Assembly (NCBI GenBank): GCA_009783295.1
Contig: WRHK01000004.1
Coordinates: 35,795-99,794 of the forward strand
Source of the DNA: Promicromonosporaceae bacterium
Lineage (GTDB): Bacteria > Actinomycetota > Actinomycetes > Actinomycetales > Cellulomonadaceae
Length of the DNA stretch: 64,000 nt
Reading direction: 5' to 3'
A program made the position numbers and the translations under genes. A model generated the notes under the pieces. The model ran no database searches. It had not been told where the DNA came from and was given only the letters and a program-made list of their open reading frames with translations. Positions 45,084 to 54,214 of the stretch are shown one piece after another; position 1 is the stretch's first letter; each line of letters begins with the position of its first letter.

Positions 45084-47716
45084 CCGGGTGGAGGAGCACG
45101 TTCGCGGGCCTCGCCGCCGCGTGGCGCCGCGCCGTCGAGCAGCGCGGCATGGTCGCGGCCTACGCCGCGCTGTCGGCGCTGCTGCTGACCGCCGCCGCCG
45201 TGGCTCCGCTGCTCGTGGACCGGGCTGCCGACGCCGGCCTGCGCCATGAGGTCGCCTCCGCCGGGACGGGCGCCCAGCTCGGCTTCGACGTGCGGGCCAC
45301 GCTCGGCACGCTGGGCCCCGCCCTCGACGCGATCGCCGGCGCGCCGGTCCCGCTTCCTCCGCACCTCGCCTCCGTGACCGGGCTCCCGGCGGTCGCCGCG
45401 ACCACGCGGACCGGCGTCGCACGCTCCGGTGCCGGCACGTTCGAGGTCGCGCGCGTCACGACGGTGCACCCGCCCGTGCGCTGGCTCGCGGGAGGCGCAC
45501 CCGGGCCGTCCGACCCCACCCTGGTCGGCGGTGTCGTCCCGGTGGCGCTGTCCGCCGACAACGCGCGCCTGCTCGGCGTGACCGCCGGCGACGACCTGAC
45601 CGGCACCGACGACGGCGCCACCCTCCACGTGACGGGCGTCTTCGCGCCCCTCGACGCGCACGACCCCCTGTGGGGCGCCGCCCCCGAGCTGCTGCGCTCG
45701 CAGTCGCCCTTCGCCCTCCGGCCCACGGCCGCCGCGCTGCTCGGCCCGGCGACCGTGTCGGACGCCCCCGGCACGGCGGAACGCCACCCGTCGTCGGCGC
45801 CCGTCGACGTGAAGGTCACGGTCCCGCTGGAGGCGGACCGGCTCCGGGGGCCGGACACGCCCGCGATCCAGGCCGACCTGGTGCACCTGACCGGCCACCC
45901 GGCGCACGTGCAGGTGGGCGGCGACGAGCTCACGTTCGTGCTGTCGACGCACCTGGACGACGTTCTCACCGCCTACCAGGGGCGCGAGCAGGTCGCGCGG
46001 TCCCAGCTCACCACGGTGCTCGTGGGGCTCGTGGCGGGGTCGGGCCTGGTGCTCGTGCTGGCCGCGTCGCTGCTCGTGTCGCGACGCCGCCTGGTGCTGG
46101 CGCTCGAGCGGGCACGCGGCGCGTCGGTGGCCGGCGTGACGGTGCGCGCCCTGGCGGAGTCGCTCGCGGTGGCGGTGCTCGCCTGCGCGCTGGCGCTGCT
46201 CGTCGCGGTGGGCGTCGGGGGCGGGATGCCGGCGAGCGCCGACCTGCTGCCCGCCGGGGCGGTGCTGGCCTGCGCCGTCGCGGTCCCCGCCGTGCTCGCG
46301 GCGAGCGTCGCGTGGTCGTCGTGGGCCGGGTCGCGTGTCTCCACGGACCGGGACGACCGCCGCGACGAGGAACGCGAGCGGCGCTCGTGGGCCGTCGCCC
46401 TCCAGGCGGGCGTGGTGGTCGTGGCCGCCGGCGCGCTGGCCGCCGCGCGGGTGCGCGGGTTCTCCGTGGGCGGCGACCTGTTCGCGTCGGCGGCCCCCGT
46501 GCTGGTCGCCGGCGCGTGCTGCGTCGGGGTCGTGTGGCTGGTGCCGCGCGTGGTGCATGCCGTCGTCCGGCGGCGGTCGCGTCGTTGGTCGGCGGTGCCG
46601 CTCGTGGCCGCCACGCGCGGGGCGTCGACGGGCGGGCGCCTCGTCGCCCTCGTGACGCTCGCCGTCGTCGTCACGCTGGCGGTCTTCTCCGGGGCGCAGG
46701 CCGCGACGGTCGACGCCGCGCAGCGCGGGGACGACGACGCGGCGGTCGGTGCCGTGGCCCGGGTGCTGCACCCGGGCGACGGGTACGCGCAGTGGGTGGC
46801 GAGGCAGGTGCCCGACGCGCGCGTCGAGCAGGCGAGCGTGGTCCCCGGCCGTGCGTGGGGCCAGGGCAGCGGGCTGACCGTGACGCTCCTCATCGTCGAC
46901 GCCAAGGCGTTCCCGCAGTTCAGGGCGCTGGCGGAGCAGCCCGCTCCCCAGGTGGGCGGGCCGGTGCCGGCGCTGGTCGACCCGTCGCTGGTCGGGCCCG
47001 CGCGCGCGATGAAGCCGAGCCTCTCGGCGTTCGCCAGCCCGATGACGATCTCCGTGGCGGGCACCACGCACGGCGTGCCTTCGCTGGACAGCCTGGACAC
47101 CACGGGCGATCCCGTCGTCGTGGTGGACCGTGACGCGATGCTGCGGTCGACCGGGATCAACCCGGCCCTGCTGCACACCGACGTCGTGTGGTTGGACGGG
47201 CCGGGCGCCGCCCGCGCGGCGACGCTGGCCGCGGGCCCGGTCGCGACGGTGGTCACGCGGGCCCAGGCGACGGCCGACCTGCGCGCCGACCCGCTGCTGG
47301 GCGGCATGGCGGCGCTGCTGCGCGCGGCCTCGGTGGCGCTCGCGCTGCTGGCCGGGCTGTCGGTCGCGCTGACCGTGCTGGCCGGCGGCCCGGAGCGGCT
47401 GCGGGTGCTGGCGGTGCTGCGCACGCTCGGCGTGCCGCGGCGCGCGGGCCGGACGCTGGTCATGGGGGAGCTCGGGCCGGTGCTCGGGGCCGCCGTCGTG
47501 TCGGGGGCGCTGGCCGGGGTGCTCGTGGCGGGGCTGCTGACGGGGGTGCAGGGGCTCGACCTGCTCGCCCACGGCGCCCCGATCCGGCTCCACGTCCCGT
47601 GGTGGCCGTTCGTGCTGGTCGGAGCGGTGACGGCGGCCGCGCTGCTCACGGGCGCGTGGCTGGAGGAGCGGGGCCGCCGCCACGCCCGGGTGGGGGAGAC
47701 GCTGCGGACGTACTAG
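45080..47716 (+). CDS. Large FtsX-family ABC permease, type B copy 2
   Basis: The 878-residue paralogue of the type B gene at 39,092 shares TFAGL...AAWRRAVEQRG at the N-terminus and ends with the same GAWLEERGRRHARVGETL plus RTY. Helix layout is identical. ATG 45080 overlaps the type A copy 2 stop (ATGA). It is the last gene of the operon and is followed by a long inverted repeat. Confidence 0.88.
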   Translation: MTGWRSTFAGLAAAWRRAVEQRGMVAAYAALSALLLTAAAVAPLLVDRAADAGLRHEVASAGTGAQLGFDVRATLGTLGPALDAIAGAPVPLPPHLASVTGLPAVAATTRTGVARSGAGTFEVARVTTVHPPVRWLAGGAPGPSDPTLVGGVVPVALSADNARLLGVTAGDDLTGTDDGATLHVTGVFAPLDAHDPLWGAAPELLRSQSPFALRPTAAALLGPATVSDAPGTAERHPSSAPVDVKVTVPLEADRLRGPDTPAIQADLVHLTGHPAHVQVGGDELTFVLSTHLDDVLTAYQGREQVARSQLTTVLVGLVAGSGLVLVLAASLLVSRRRLVLALERARGASVAGVTVRALAESLAVAVLACALALLVAVGVGGGMPASADLLPAGAVLACAVAVPAVLAASVAWSSWAGSRVSTDRDDRRDEERERRSWAVALQAGVVVVAAGALAAARVRGFSVGGDLFASAAPVLVAGACCVGVVWLVPRVVHAVVRRRSRRWSAVPLVAATRGASTGGRLVALVTLAVVVTLAVFSGAQAATVDAAQRGDDDAAVGAVARVLHPGDGYAQWVARQVPDARVEQASVVPGRAWGQGSGLTVTLLIVDAKAFPQFRALAEQPAPQVGGPVPALVDPSLVGPARAMKPSLSAFASPMTISVAGTTHGVPSLDSLDTTGDPVVVVDRDAMLRSTGINPALLHTDVVWLDGPGAARAATLAAGPVATVVTRAQATADLRADPLLGGMAALLRAASVALALLAGLSVALTVLAGGPERLRVLAVLRTLGVPRRAGRTLVMGELGPVLGAAVVSGALAGVLVAGLLTGVQGLDLLAHGAPIRLHVPWWPFVLVGAVTAAALLTGAWLEERGRRHARVGETLRTY

Positions 47717-47740
47717 CGGCGGTCCGATCGCTGCCGTCGG

Positions 47741-47800
47741 AACGTGTTATGCGGATCGGAACGTGCGACGCGCCGCACGTTCCGATCCGCATAGCACGTT
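47741..47800. repeat. 27-base near-perfect inverted repeat between convergent genes
   Basis: Arms 47741-47767 and 47774-47800 are complementary at 26 of 27 positions around a 6-base loop. It lies between the end of the exporter operon and the end of the MFS gene, and may terminate both. Its arm word (AACGTG-N-TATGCGGATCGG) is unrelated to the other hairpins in this window. Confidence 0.8.
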
Positions 47801-47819
47801 TCGATCGGGGCTCACCGGC

Positions 47820-49265
47820 TCACGCCGCCGCCTCCGCCTTCGTCTCCACCGCAGCCGCAGCAGCCGCCGCCCGGCGTCGCTCGAGCGCCGCCTGCCGGTC
47901 CTTCGGCATCGCGGCGGTCGCCCCGAGCAGAGCGACGGCCACGATGGCCAGCGCGATGAACACGTACCGCATGGCCGGCATGATGCCCGGCCCGTGCGGG
48001 GCGCCGTCGGGCCCCAGCGTGGTGTTGGCGTTGACGATGGCGCCCAGCACGGCCACGCCGACGGCGGACCCGATGGAGCGGGCGAACATGTTGGTGCCGG
48101 TCACCGACCCGCGCTCGGTCGCACCGGCCGAGGCCTGGGCGGCGATCAGCGTGGGCACGGCCGTGAGGCCCATGCCGGCGCCCACGACGAAGCAGAACAC
48201 CCCGACCAGCACCAGCGACGACCCGGACCCGAGCAGCAGCATGAGCAGGCTGCCCACGAGCACCAGCGACGCACCGACCAGCGACGTCACCCGGAACCCG
48301 GCCCGGAGGTACACCTTCCCGGCCTGGGAGGCGGAGATCGGCCAGCCGATGGTGAGGGCCGCGAGCGCGAACCCGGCCAGCAGAGCGCCGAAGCCCAGCA
48401 CCTCCTGCGCGTAGATGGGCACGTACGTGGAGAGCCCCACGACCACGACGCCCACCAGCAGCGACGCCGCCGTCGAGGCGCCGACCACGCGGCGGCGCAG
48501 GATCGTCAGGTCGATGATCGGGTAGCGCGTGGTCCGCGACCGCACCACGAACCCGCCCAGCAGCACCACCGCCCCGGCGTACCAGGGCCACCCGCCCTCG
48601 AGCAGGCCCAGCAGCAGCACGGTGGACCCGCCGCTGAGCAGCAGCGCGCCGAGGTAGTCGACGGGCTCGCGCCGGGCGGTCGCCTTCGACTCGTGATACC
48701 GGAACGCGAGCATGAGCCCGGCGATCACGGCGAGGGGCAGGTTGACCCAGAAGATCCACCGCCAGGACACGAACTGCGAGAACACGCCACCGAGCGTCGG
48801 CCCGACGACGGAGCTGATGCCCCACACGGACGCGAGGTACCCCTGCGTCTGGGCGCGCTCCTCCAGCGTGTAGATGTCGCTGGTGATGGTCATGGACACC
48901 GGCATGACGGCGCCGGCGCCGAGGCCCTGGATGGCGCGGCCGGCGATGAGCATGCCCATGTTCACGGACGCGCCGGCGACGGCGGAGCCCACGAAGAACA
49001 GCGCGATGCCCACGAGCATCAGGCGCTTGCGCCCCACGATGTCGGCGAGCCGCCCGTACACGGGGGTGCTCACGGCCTGCGCGAGCAGGTAGGTGGAGAA
49101 CAGCCACGGAAGCTGGTTGAACGAGCCGAGCTCGCGCGCGATAGTGGTGGACGCCGTCGCGATGATGGTCGCGTCGAGGGCGACCAGCGCCGTCGAGAGC
49201 ATGAGGGACAGCAGGATGGGGCCGCGCTCGGAGCGCAGGCCGACGCCGGTTCGGGTGGCTGGCAC
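47820..49265 (-). CDS. MFS drug resistance transporter, EmrB/QacA (DHA2) type
   Basis: The 481-residue protein has about 14 membrane segments with LMLSTALVALDATIIATASTTIA at TM1, GRLADIVGRKRLMLVG between TM2 and TM3, and QGLGAGAVMPVSMTITSDIY at TM4. It is a proton-coupled exporter. The GTG at 49265 has no good ribosome site; the true start is uncertain but must precede the first helix (about 49,205). The tail after the last helix is alanine/arginine-rich. Confidence 0.88.
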   Translation of the reverse strand: MPATRTGVGLRSERGPILLSLMLSTALVALDATIIATASTTIARELGSFNQLPWLFSTYLLAQAVSTPVYGRLADIVGRKRLMLVGIALFFVGSAVAGASVNMGMLIAGRAIQGLGAGAVMPVSMTITSDIYTLEERAQTQGYLASVWGISSVVGPTLGGVFSQFVSWRWIFWVNLPLAVIAGLMLAFRYHESKATARREPVDYLGALLLSGGSTVLLLGLLEGGWPWYAGAVVLLGGFVVRSRTTRYPIIDLTILRRRVVGASTAASLLVGVVVVGLSTYVPIYAQEVLGFGALLAGFALAALTIGWPISASQAGKVYLRAGFRVTSLVGASLVLVGSLLMLLLGSGSSLVLVGVFCFVVGAGMGLTAVPTLIAAQASAGATERGSVTGTNMFARSIGSAVGVAVLGAIVNANTTLGPDGAPHGPGIMPAMRYVFIALAIVAVALLGATAAMPKDRQAALERRRAAAAAAAVETKAEAAA

Positions 49266-49324
49266 GAAGGGTGCAAGCCCCGGGCAACCGTGGGGTATTC
49301 CCGGCCGTCCCGGGATGTGAGAGC

Positions 49325-50215
49325 TCAGGCCTCGGGGATCGGCGTGGCGAAGTGCTCCAGGCGAGCCTCGTCGGGGTCCGCGCCGCTGCGCACGCCGGTG
49401 TCGAGGGCGTCGATGCGGGCGAGGTCGTCGTCGGACAGCTCGAAGCCGAGCACGTCGAAGTTCTCGGCGATGCGGCCCGGGTGCGTCGACTTGGGGATGG
49501 CCGACCGGCCCTGCTGCAGGTGCCAGCGCAGCAGCACCTGGGCGGGGGTGCGGCCGTGGTCGCGCGCGATCTGCTGCACCGTCGGGTCGTGCAGGACGCC
49601 GCCGCCCTGGGCGCCGTCCCAGCCGAACGTGACGCCGCCGATGGGGGACCACGCCTGGTCGAGGATGCCGTGCTCGGCGTCTGCGGCACGGACGGCCGGC
49701 TGGGTGAAGTACGGGTGCAGCTCGATCTGGTTGACGGCGGGCACCACCTCGGTCCGCTCGAGCAGCGTGGCCAGGTGGTGCGGCATGAAGTTGCTGACGC
49801 CGATGGCGCGCACGCGGCCGTCGGCCAGGAGGGTCTCGAGGGCCTGATAGGCGGCGACGGTCTGGTCGAACCGGTCGGGCGCGGGCTGGTGCAGGATCAG
49901 CAGGTCCAGCTGCTCGACGCCGAGCTTGCCGGCGGCCTTCTCGAACGCGTGGAGCGTGCTCTCGTAGCCGTAGTCGCTGACCCAGATCTTGGTCTCGAGG
50001 AACACCTCGTCGCGGGGCACCCCGCTGCGGGCGAGACCCTCGCCGACCCCGCGCTCGTTGCGGTACATGGCCGCGGTGTCGAGGTGCCGGTAGCCCACCT
50101 CGAGCGCGGACTGCACGGCTGCCGCGGTCTCCTCGGGCGGCGTCCGGAACACGCCGAAGCCGAGGGCCGGCATCGTGACCCCGTTGTTGAGGGTCAGGCG
50201 GGGGACCGTCGTCAT
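49325..50215 (-). CDS. Aldo/keto reductase
   Basis: The 296-residue enzyme has the AKR tetrad: Asp and Tyr in GYRHLDTAAMYRNE, Lys in VFLETKIW, His in LDLLILHQPAPDR. It also has RAIGVSNFMPHHL and the NADPH-binding IPKSTHPGRIAENFDVLGFELSDDD at the C-terminus, the 2,5-diketogluconate reductase branch (AKR5-like). It reduces sugars or small aldehydes with NADPH. ATG 50215 is chosen for the standard N-terminus TVPRLTLNNGVTMPALGFG. Confidence 0.92.
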   Translation of the reverse strand: MTTVPRLTLNNGVTMPALGFGVFRTPPEETAAAVQSALEVGYRHLDTAAMYRNERGVGEGLARSGVPRDEVFLETKIWVSDYGYESTLHAFEKAAGKLGVEQLDLLILHQPAPDRFDQTVAAYQALETLLADGRVRAIGVSNFMPHHLATLLERTEVVPAVNQIELHPYFTQPAVRAADAEHGILDQAWSPIGGVTFGWDGAQGGGVLHDPTVQQIARDHGRTPAQVLLRWHLQQGRSAIPKSTHPGRIAENFDVLGFELSDDDLARIDALDTGVRSGADPDEARLEHFATPIPEA

Positions 50216-50282
50216 GGCGCCCACGATAGGCCGCGGCGCAATGGTTGCCTCCCCGGTCCGCAAGCGATACGGTCATCGCCGT

Positions 50283-50300
50283 GATGCTTTGTAAAGCATC
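50283..50300. promoter_or_regulatory. 18-base perfect palindrome before the GH18 gene
   Basis: GATGCTTT-GT-AAAGCATC lies 36 bases before the start codon. It could be an operator or a small mRNA hairpin. AT content is higher here than in the flanks, as expected for a promoter region. Confidence 0.5.
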
Positions 50301-50336
50301 CAAACAAACAGGGCCTTCAGCACGAAGGGAATCGCA

Positions 50337-51368
50337 ATGAAGCGTTCTACCCGCACGATCTTGAGCCTCGCCGCGAGCGCGGCGCTGGTCACGGTCCCCG
50401 CCGCGGCGTTCGCCGGCGGCAACCACCCCGGCATCCCGTCCCAGGTGGCGGCGCCGTACATCGACGTCACGGCCGTGGCGAGCATCGCCGACACCTCCGC
50501 GGCGTCGGGGGCGAAGTACCTCAGCCTCGCCTTCCTCCAGACGGAGGCTCCCGGGTCCTGCGACCTCTACTGGGCGGGCGACACCACCAAGTCCGTGGCG
50601 TCGGGCGCGCTCGGCAGCGACATCGCGCGCATCCAGCGGGCGGGCGGCGATGTCATCCCGTCGTTCGGCGGCTACGCGGCCGACACCACGGGCACCGAGA
50701 TCGCCCAGAGCTGCACCGACGTCTCCAAGATCGCCGCCGCGTACGAGAAGGTGTTCACCACCTACGGCGTCTCGCGGCTCGACTTCGACATCGAGGCCGA
50801 CGCCATCAACGACACCGCCGCCAACGACCGCCGCAACGCGGCGATCGTCGAGGTGGAGAGGTGGGCGGACGCCACGGGCCACGACGTCTCGTTCTCGTAC
50901 ACGCTGCCGTCGTTCCCGACGGGGCTGGCGGCTACGGGCGTTTCCGTGCTGCAGTCCGCGGCCGACGCCGGCGCGCGGATCGCCAGCGTGAACGTCATGA
51001 CGTTCGACTACTGGGACGGCGTCCAGCACGACATGGTCGCCGACGCCGAGCAGGCCGTCTCCGGCCTCGCGGACCAGCTCCACGCGACGCTGTTCCCCGA
51101 CCTGAGCCGCGCGCAGCTCTACCGCCACGAGGGCGTCGTCCAGATGAACGGCTACGACGACTTCGGCGCCACCGAGGTGTTCACGGTCGCGCAGGCGAAG
51201 GCCTTCGAGAAGTGGGCCGCCACGCAGCACCTGGCCTACATCGGCTTCTGGTCGCTGGACCGCGACCACGGCGGCTGCGACGGCGCCCCGCACTGGGGCT
51301 GCTCGGGCGTCCCGCAGCAGGACTGGGCCTTCGCGCAGGCGTTCGCGCCGTTCTCGCAGCGGCGCTGA
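50337..51368 (+). CDS. Secreted glycoside hydrolase family 18 (chitinase-like) protein
   Basis: The 343-residue protein begins with a signal peptide (MKRSTRTILSLAASAALVTV, cleavage likely after AFA near residue 26). The GH18 core motif appears as SRLDFDIEAD, with Glu153 in the acid position and the two preceding aspartates kept, and a later MTFDYW segment matches the substrate-binding strand. No carbohydrate-binding module or linker is attached. It probably cleaves chitin or related N-acetylglucosamine polymers; the substrate is not certain. ATG 50337 follows AAGGGAATCGCA. Confidence 0.85.
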   Translation: MKRSTRTILSLAASAALVTVPAAAFAGGNHPGIPSQVAAPYIDVTAVASIADTSAASGAKYLSLAFLQTEAPGSCDLYWAGDTTKSVASGALGSDIARIQRAGGDVIPSFGGYAADTTGTEIAQSCTDVSKIAAAYEKVFTTYGVSRLDFDIEADAINDTAANDRRNAAIVEVERWADATGHDVSFSYTLPSFPTGLAATGVSVLQSAADAGARIASVNVMTFDYWDGVQHDMVADAEQAVSGLADQLHATLFPDLSRAQLYRHEGVVQMNGYDDFGATEVFTVAQAKAFEKWAATQHLAYIGFWSLDRDHGGCDGAPHWGCSGVPQQDWAFAQAFAPFSQRR

Positions 51369-51399
51369 CGGCTCCGGCCCGCCGCCGGGTCGAGGGTTT

Positions 51400-51610
51400 C
51401 TGGCCCGGGCCAGGGCAGAAGGCCCCGGCCCCCGCCCCTAGCCCCCACCCCGCGGCGGGGGGGCCCCCCGGGGGGGGGGTTTGGTGGGGGGTGGCTTGGC
51501 CGGTTCTGATGTGGGCAGGAGAGGGGGGCCCCCCCGGGGCGCCCCCCCGTTAAGAGTTTTATTTTTTTTTTTGGGGCGCCCGCAGGGGCCGCCCCTACAG
51601 TTAAATAATA
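51400..51610. other. Low-complexity junction between two genomes
   Basis: This stretch holds no gene. It has runs such as G7-C6-G10 (about 51,458-51,479), GGGGGGCCCCCCC (51,523-51,535) and an 11-base T-run near 51,562-51,572. On its left, codon use and GC are actinobacterial; on its right, AT-rich firmicute. The last stretch before argJ (51,573-51,598) is a GTAGGG-type stem-loop belonging to the firmicute side. Homopolymer filler of this kind suggests assembly or sequencing artefact. Confidence 0.85.
51573..51598 (-). repeat. GTAGGG-type stem-loop at the junction
   Basis: Read on the minus strand it starts GTAGGGGCGGCCCCTGCGGG and matches the stem-loop family seen at 56,095-56,146, 57,963-58,084 and 60,219-60,294. 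It shows that firmicute sequence already begins here. Confidence 0.75.
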
Positions 51611-52852
51611 CTACGTCCGATACTCCGCGTTAATTTTCACATAATCATATGTTAAATCACAACCCCATGCGATTGACTGATTGTTTTCCGCGTCCGGTTC
51701 GTGCAGGTCAATCATAATTGTAACTTCATCAGCGGATAAAACATTATGCGCTTTTTCTTCAGAATAATCAACGGCAACGCCATCTTCACAAAAAGTCACA
51801 ATACCGTTTTCTGACATAATTTTAACCGAAACTTTCAGCGGGTCAAATGCCGCGCCCGCGTTCCCCATTGCCATTAAAATCCTGCCCCAGTTCGCGTCTG
51901 CCGCGAAAACCGCCGCTTTTACAAGGCTTGACGAAACCACCGATTTTGATATTAAAGCCGCCGCTTCTTCGCTTGGCGCGTTCGCCACCATGCACTCAAT
52001 TAATTTAGTCGCGCCTTCACCGTCCCGCGCAGTTTCCCGTGCAAGATTGCACATAACCGCACACAGTGCATTTAAAAAGATTTCGTAGTTTTCATTTTCG
52101 GCAGTGATTTCTTCGTTTCCTGCCAACCCCGACGCCATTACACATGCCATATCGTTGGTGGAAGTATCACCGTCTATATTTACGCGGCTGTAGGAATTCC
52201 GGTTGGCTTCCTGTAAGGCTTTGTTCAGCATTTCTACGGAAATTTTCACATCGGTTGTAATAAATACGAGTAACGTAGCCATTTTAGGGTTAATCATACC
52301 GCTTCCTTTTGAAATCCCGCCTATATTACAGGTTTTCCCGTCAAGCGTAAATTCAAACGCGAATTCTTTCACCCTTGTATCTGTCGTCATCATTGCCTTG
52401 CAAGCACCGATACTCCCGACTTCGCTTAAAGACACCGCCAAAAGCGGTATATACTTTTGAAAAGGCTGCGGTGAGAGCTTCTGCCCGATAACACCTGTGG
52501 AAGCAACAATAACATCTTCTTTATTTACTTTTAAATTTTCCGCTGTAAGTTCGCACATCAATTCGGCAATTTCAATACCGTTAGCATTGCAGGTGTTTGC
52601 ATTTCCCGAATTTACAATTACCGCTTGTGCTGTGTTATCCTGAAGATGCTTCTGTGTTACGGTTATCGGCGCGCCTTTTACAACATTCTTTGTATAAACT
52701 GCCGCCGCCGTGCAGGGTTTCACGCAATAAATCATTGCAAGGTCGTCTTTTTGCGACGATTCTTTTATTCCTGCGCGCAGCGCGCCCGCCGTGAAGCCCC
52801 TTGAAGCACAAATCCCGCCGTAAACAGGTTTAAATCCGTCAAATTCAATCAT
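51611..52852 (-). CDS. argJ: Glutamate N-acetyltransferase / ornithine acetyltransferase
   Basis: The 413-residue product transfers acetyl from N-acetylornithine to glutamate in arginine synthesis. The self-processing region reads GISKGSGMINPKMATLLVFITTD, with the conserved threonine that becomes the new N-terminus and nucleophile. C-terminal YVKINAEYRT is canonical, so the gene is complete. Whether it also makes N-acetylglutamate from acetyl-CoA cannot be told. The ATG overlaps the argC stop (ATGA). argB and argD, which usually follow, are missing because the contig changes source. Confidence 0.95.
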   Translation of the reverse strand: MIEFDGFKPVYGGICASRGFTAGALRAGIKESSQKDDLAMIYCVKPCTAAAVYTKNVVKGAPITVTQKHLQDNTAQAVIVNSGNANTCNANGIEIAELMCELTAENLKVNKEDVIVASTGVIGQKLSPQPFQKYIPLLAVSLSEVGSIGACKAMMTTDTRVKEFAFEFTLDGKTCNIGGISKGSGMINPKMATLLVFITTDVKISVEMLNKALQEANRNSYSRVNIDGDTSTNDMACVMASGLAGNEEITAENENYEIFLNALCAVMCNLARETARDGEGATKLIECMVANAPSEEAAALISKSVVSSSLVKAAVFAADANWGRILMAMGNAGAAFDPLKVSVKIMSENGIVTFCEDGVAVDYSEEKAHNVLSADEVTIMIDLHEPDAENNQSIAWGCDLTYDYVKINAEYRT

Positions 52853-53802
52853 TTTTTATAACCACTCCTCATTAAATCAAAGCATTGCACCGCTGCGCCG
52901 CTTGCGCCCTTGCCTAAATTATCAAGCCTTGCTGTCAGTAAAATTCTTTCGCTCTCTGAATCTGCAAATGCGAATAATTCCATATCGTCACAGTTGCTCA
53001 GCGTGTTGGCGGCTAAAAAGCCGCTTTCGTATTTTTCCTGTACCTTAACCCGCACTTTTTCCGGTCCGCTTTGTTCGCCGCTTTCCGGATAATGCGCTTT
53101 GTATATTTCAATTATTTCAACAGCAGTGTGTTTCTTCGGCAACATTCTCGTCTGCAAAGGTATGCAGATAATCATTCCCCTGTAAAAATCATCAATCATC
53201 GGATTGAACATCGGCGGGGAATTAAGACCGCTGTGCTTCTGCATTTCCGGCATGTGCTTGTGCTCCTGCGAAAGCGCGTACAGCCTTGCGCTGTTCAGCT
53301 CCGGATTTCGTTCCTCATTTTCATATTCGGTAATCGCCGCTTTCCCCGCGCCGCTGTACCCCGAAATGCCGAAACAAGTAACAGAAAAATCTGCGGGAAT
53401 CACCCCTGCTTTTACAAGCGGATAAACCAAGGCGACAAACCCGCTTGCGTAGCATCCCGGCACGCTGACACGCTTTGAATTCCTTACCGCTTTCAGATGT
53501 TCACCCGATAATTCAGGAAAGCCGTAAGTCCAATCGGGGTGGGTTCTGTGCGCTGTGGAAGCGTCAATCACGCGGACTTGAGGATTTTCAATTAAACTAA
53601 CCGCTTCCCTTGCCGCGTTATCCGGCAGACACAGGAAAACAAAATCCGCCGCGTTCAGCAGTTTTTTTCGCTCCGCGCTGTCTTTACGCAGTGCTTCATC
53701 AATTGTAAGAATTTCCGTGTTTTCTTTTTCTTTGAAGCGTTCGCGGATTTTTAAGCCGGTTGTACCTGCTTCACCGTCAATATAAACTTTAACTTTTTTC
53801 AT
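52849..53802 (-). CDS. argC: N-acetyl-gamma-glutamyl-phosphate reductase (short form)
   Basis: The 317-residue product begins VKVYIDGEAGTTGLKIRERF and has the catalytic Cys in RVSVPGCYASGFV and SGYSGAGK. The length and GEAGTTG pattern match the shorter ArgC type 2, not the 340-plus residue form. It reduces acetylglutamyl phosphate with NADPH. It overlaps argJ downstream and the GNAT gene upstream by 14 bases, so the genes are tightly coupled. Confidence 0.94.
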   Translation of the reverse strand: MKKVKVYIDGEAGTTGLKIRERFKEKENTEILTIDEALRKDSAERKKLLNAADFVFLCLPDNAAREAVSLIENPQVRVIDASTAHRTHPDWTYGFPELSGEHLKAVRNSKRVSVPGCYASGFVALVYPLVKAGVIPADFSVTCFGISGYSGAGKAAITEYENEERNPELNSARLYALSQEHKHMPEMQKHSGLNSPPMFNPMIDDFYRGMIICIPLQTRMLPKKHTAVEIIEIYKAHYPESGEQSGPEKVRVKVQEKYESGFLAANTLSNCDDMELFAFADSESERILLTARLDNLGKGASGAAVQCFDLMRSGYKK

Positions 53803-54214
53803 AATGTATACTCATTCCCGCGCCGTACATATCCCCGTAAGGGCGCGTTTTAAACCCGAATTTTTCATAAAAGGATTCCTTCCCCTTCGCGGAAAGCAAT
53901 GAAATAAAAACGTTTTCGCCTTTTTCCAATGAATCATCAGCAAATTGCAGAAATCCCTCTACTAATTTTCTGCCCAGTCCCTGCCCCTGATAATCGGGGT
54001 GAACGATTAAATCCGCTAAAACCCAGTAATAACCCATATCACCGACTGCCTTAATTAAACCGATTGCTGTGTCATTTTCTTTTAAAACCGCAATATAATG
54101 CGAATGTTTCAGCCCCGATTCAAACTGCCTTTCAGAAACCTTGCGCCAATTCACCGCCTCACGAAGCGCGCAGTAATCTTTATATGAAATTGTGTTGTTA
54201 ATCGTGTAGTTCAT
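53789..54214 (-). CDS. GNAT-family N-acetyltransferase
   Basis: The 141-residue protein shows the GNAT acetyl-CoA loop in LIVHPDYQGQGLGRKLVEGFL and the C-terminal FYEKFGFKTRP. It overlaps argH upstream and argC downstream. Because it sits in an arginine operon it might supply N-acetylglutamate as a small ArgA-type synthase, but the sequence is equally compatible with a generic acetyltransferase. Confidence 0.85.
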   Translation of the reverse strand: MNYTINNTISYKDYCALREAVNWRKVSERQFESGLKHSHYIAVLKENDTAIGLIKAVGDMGYYWVLADLIVHPDYQGQGLGRKLVEGFLQFADDSLEKGENVFISLLSAKGKESFYEKFGFKTRPYGDMYGAGMSIHYEKS

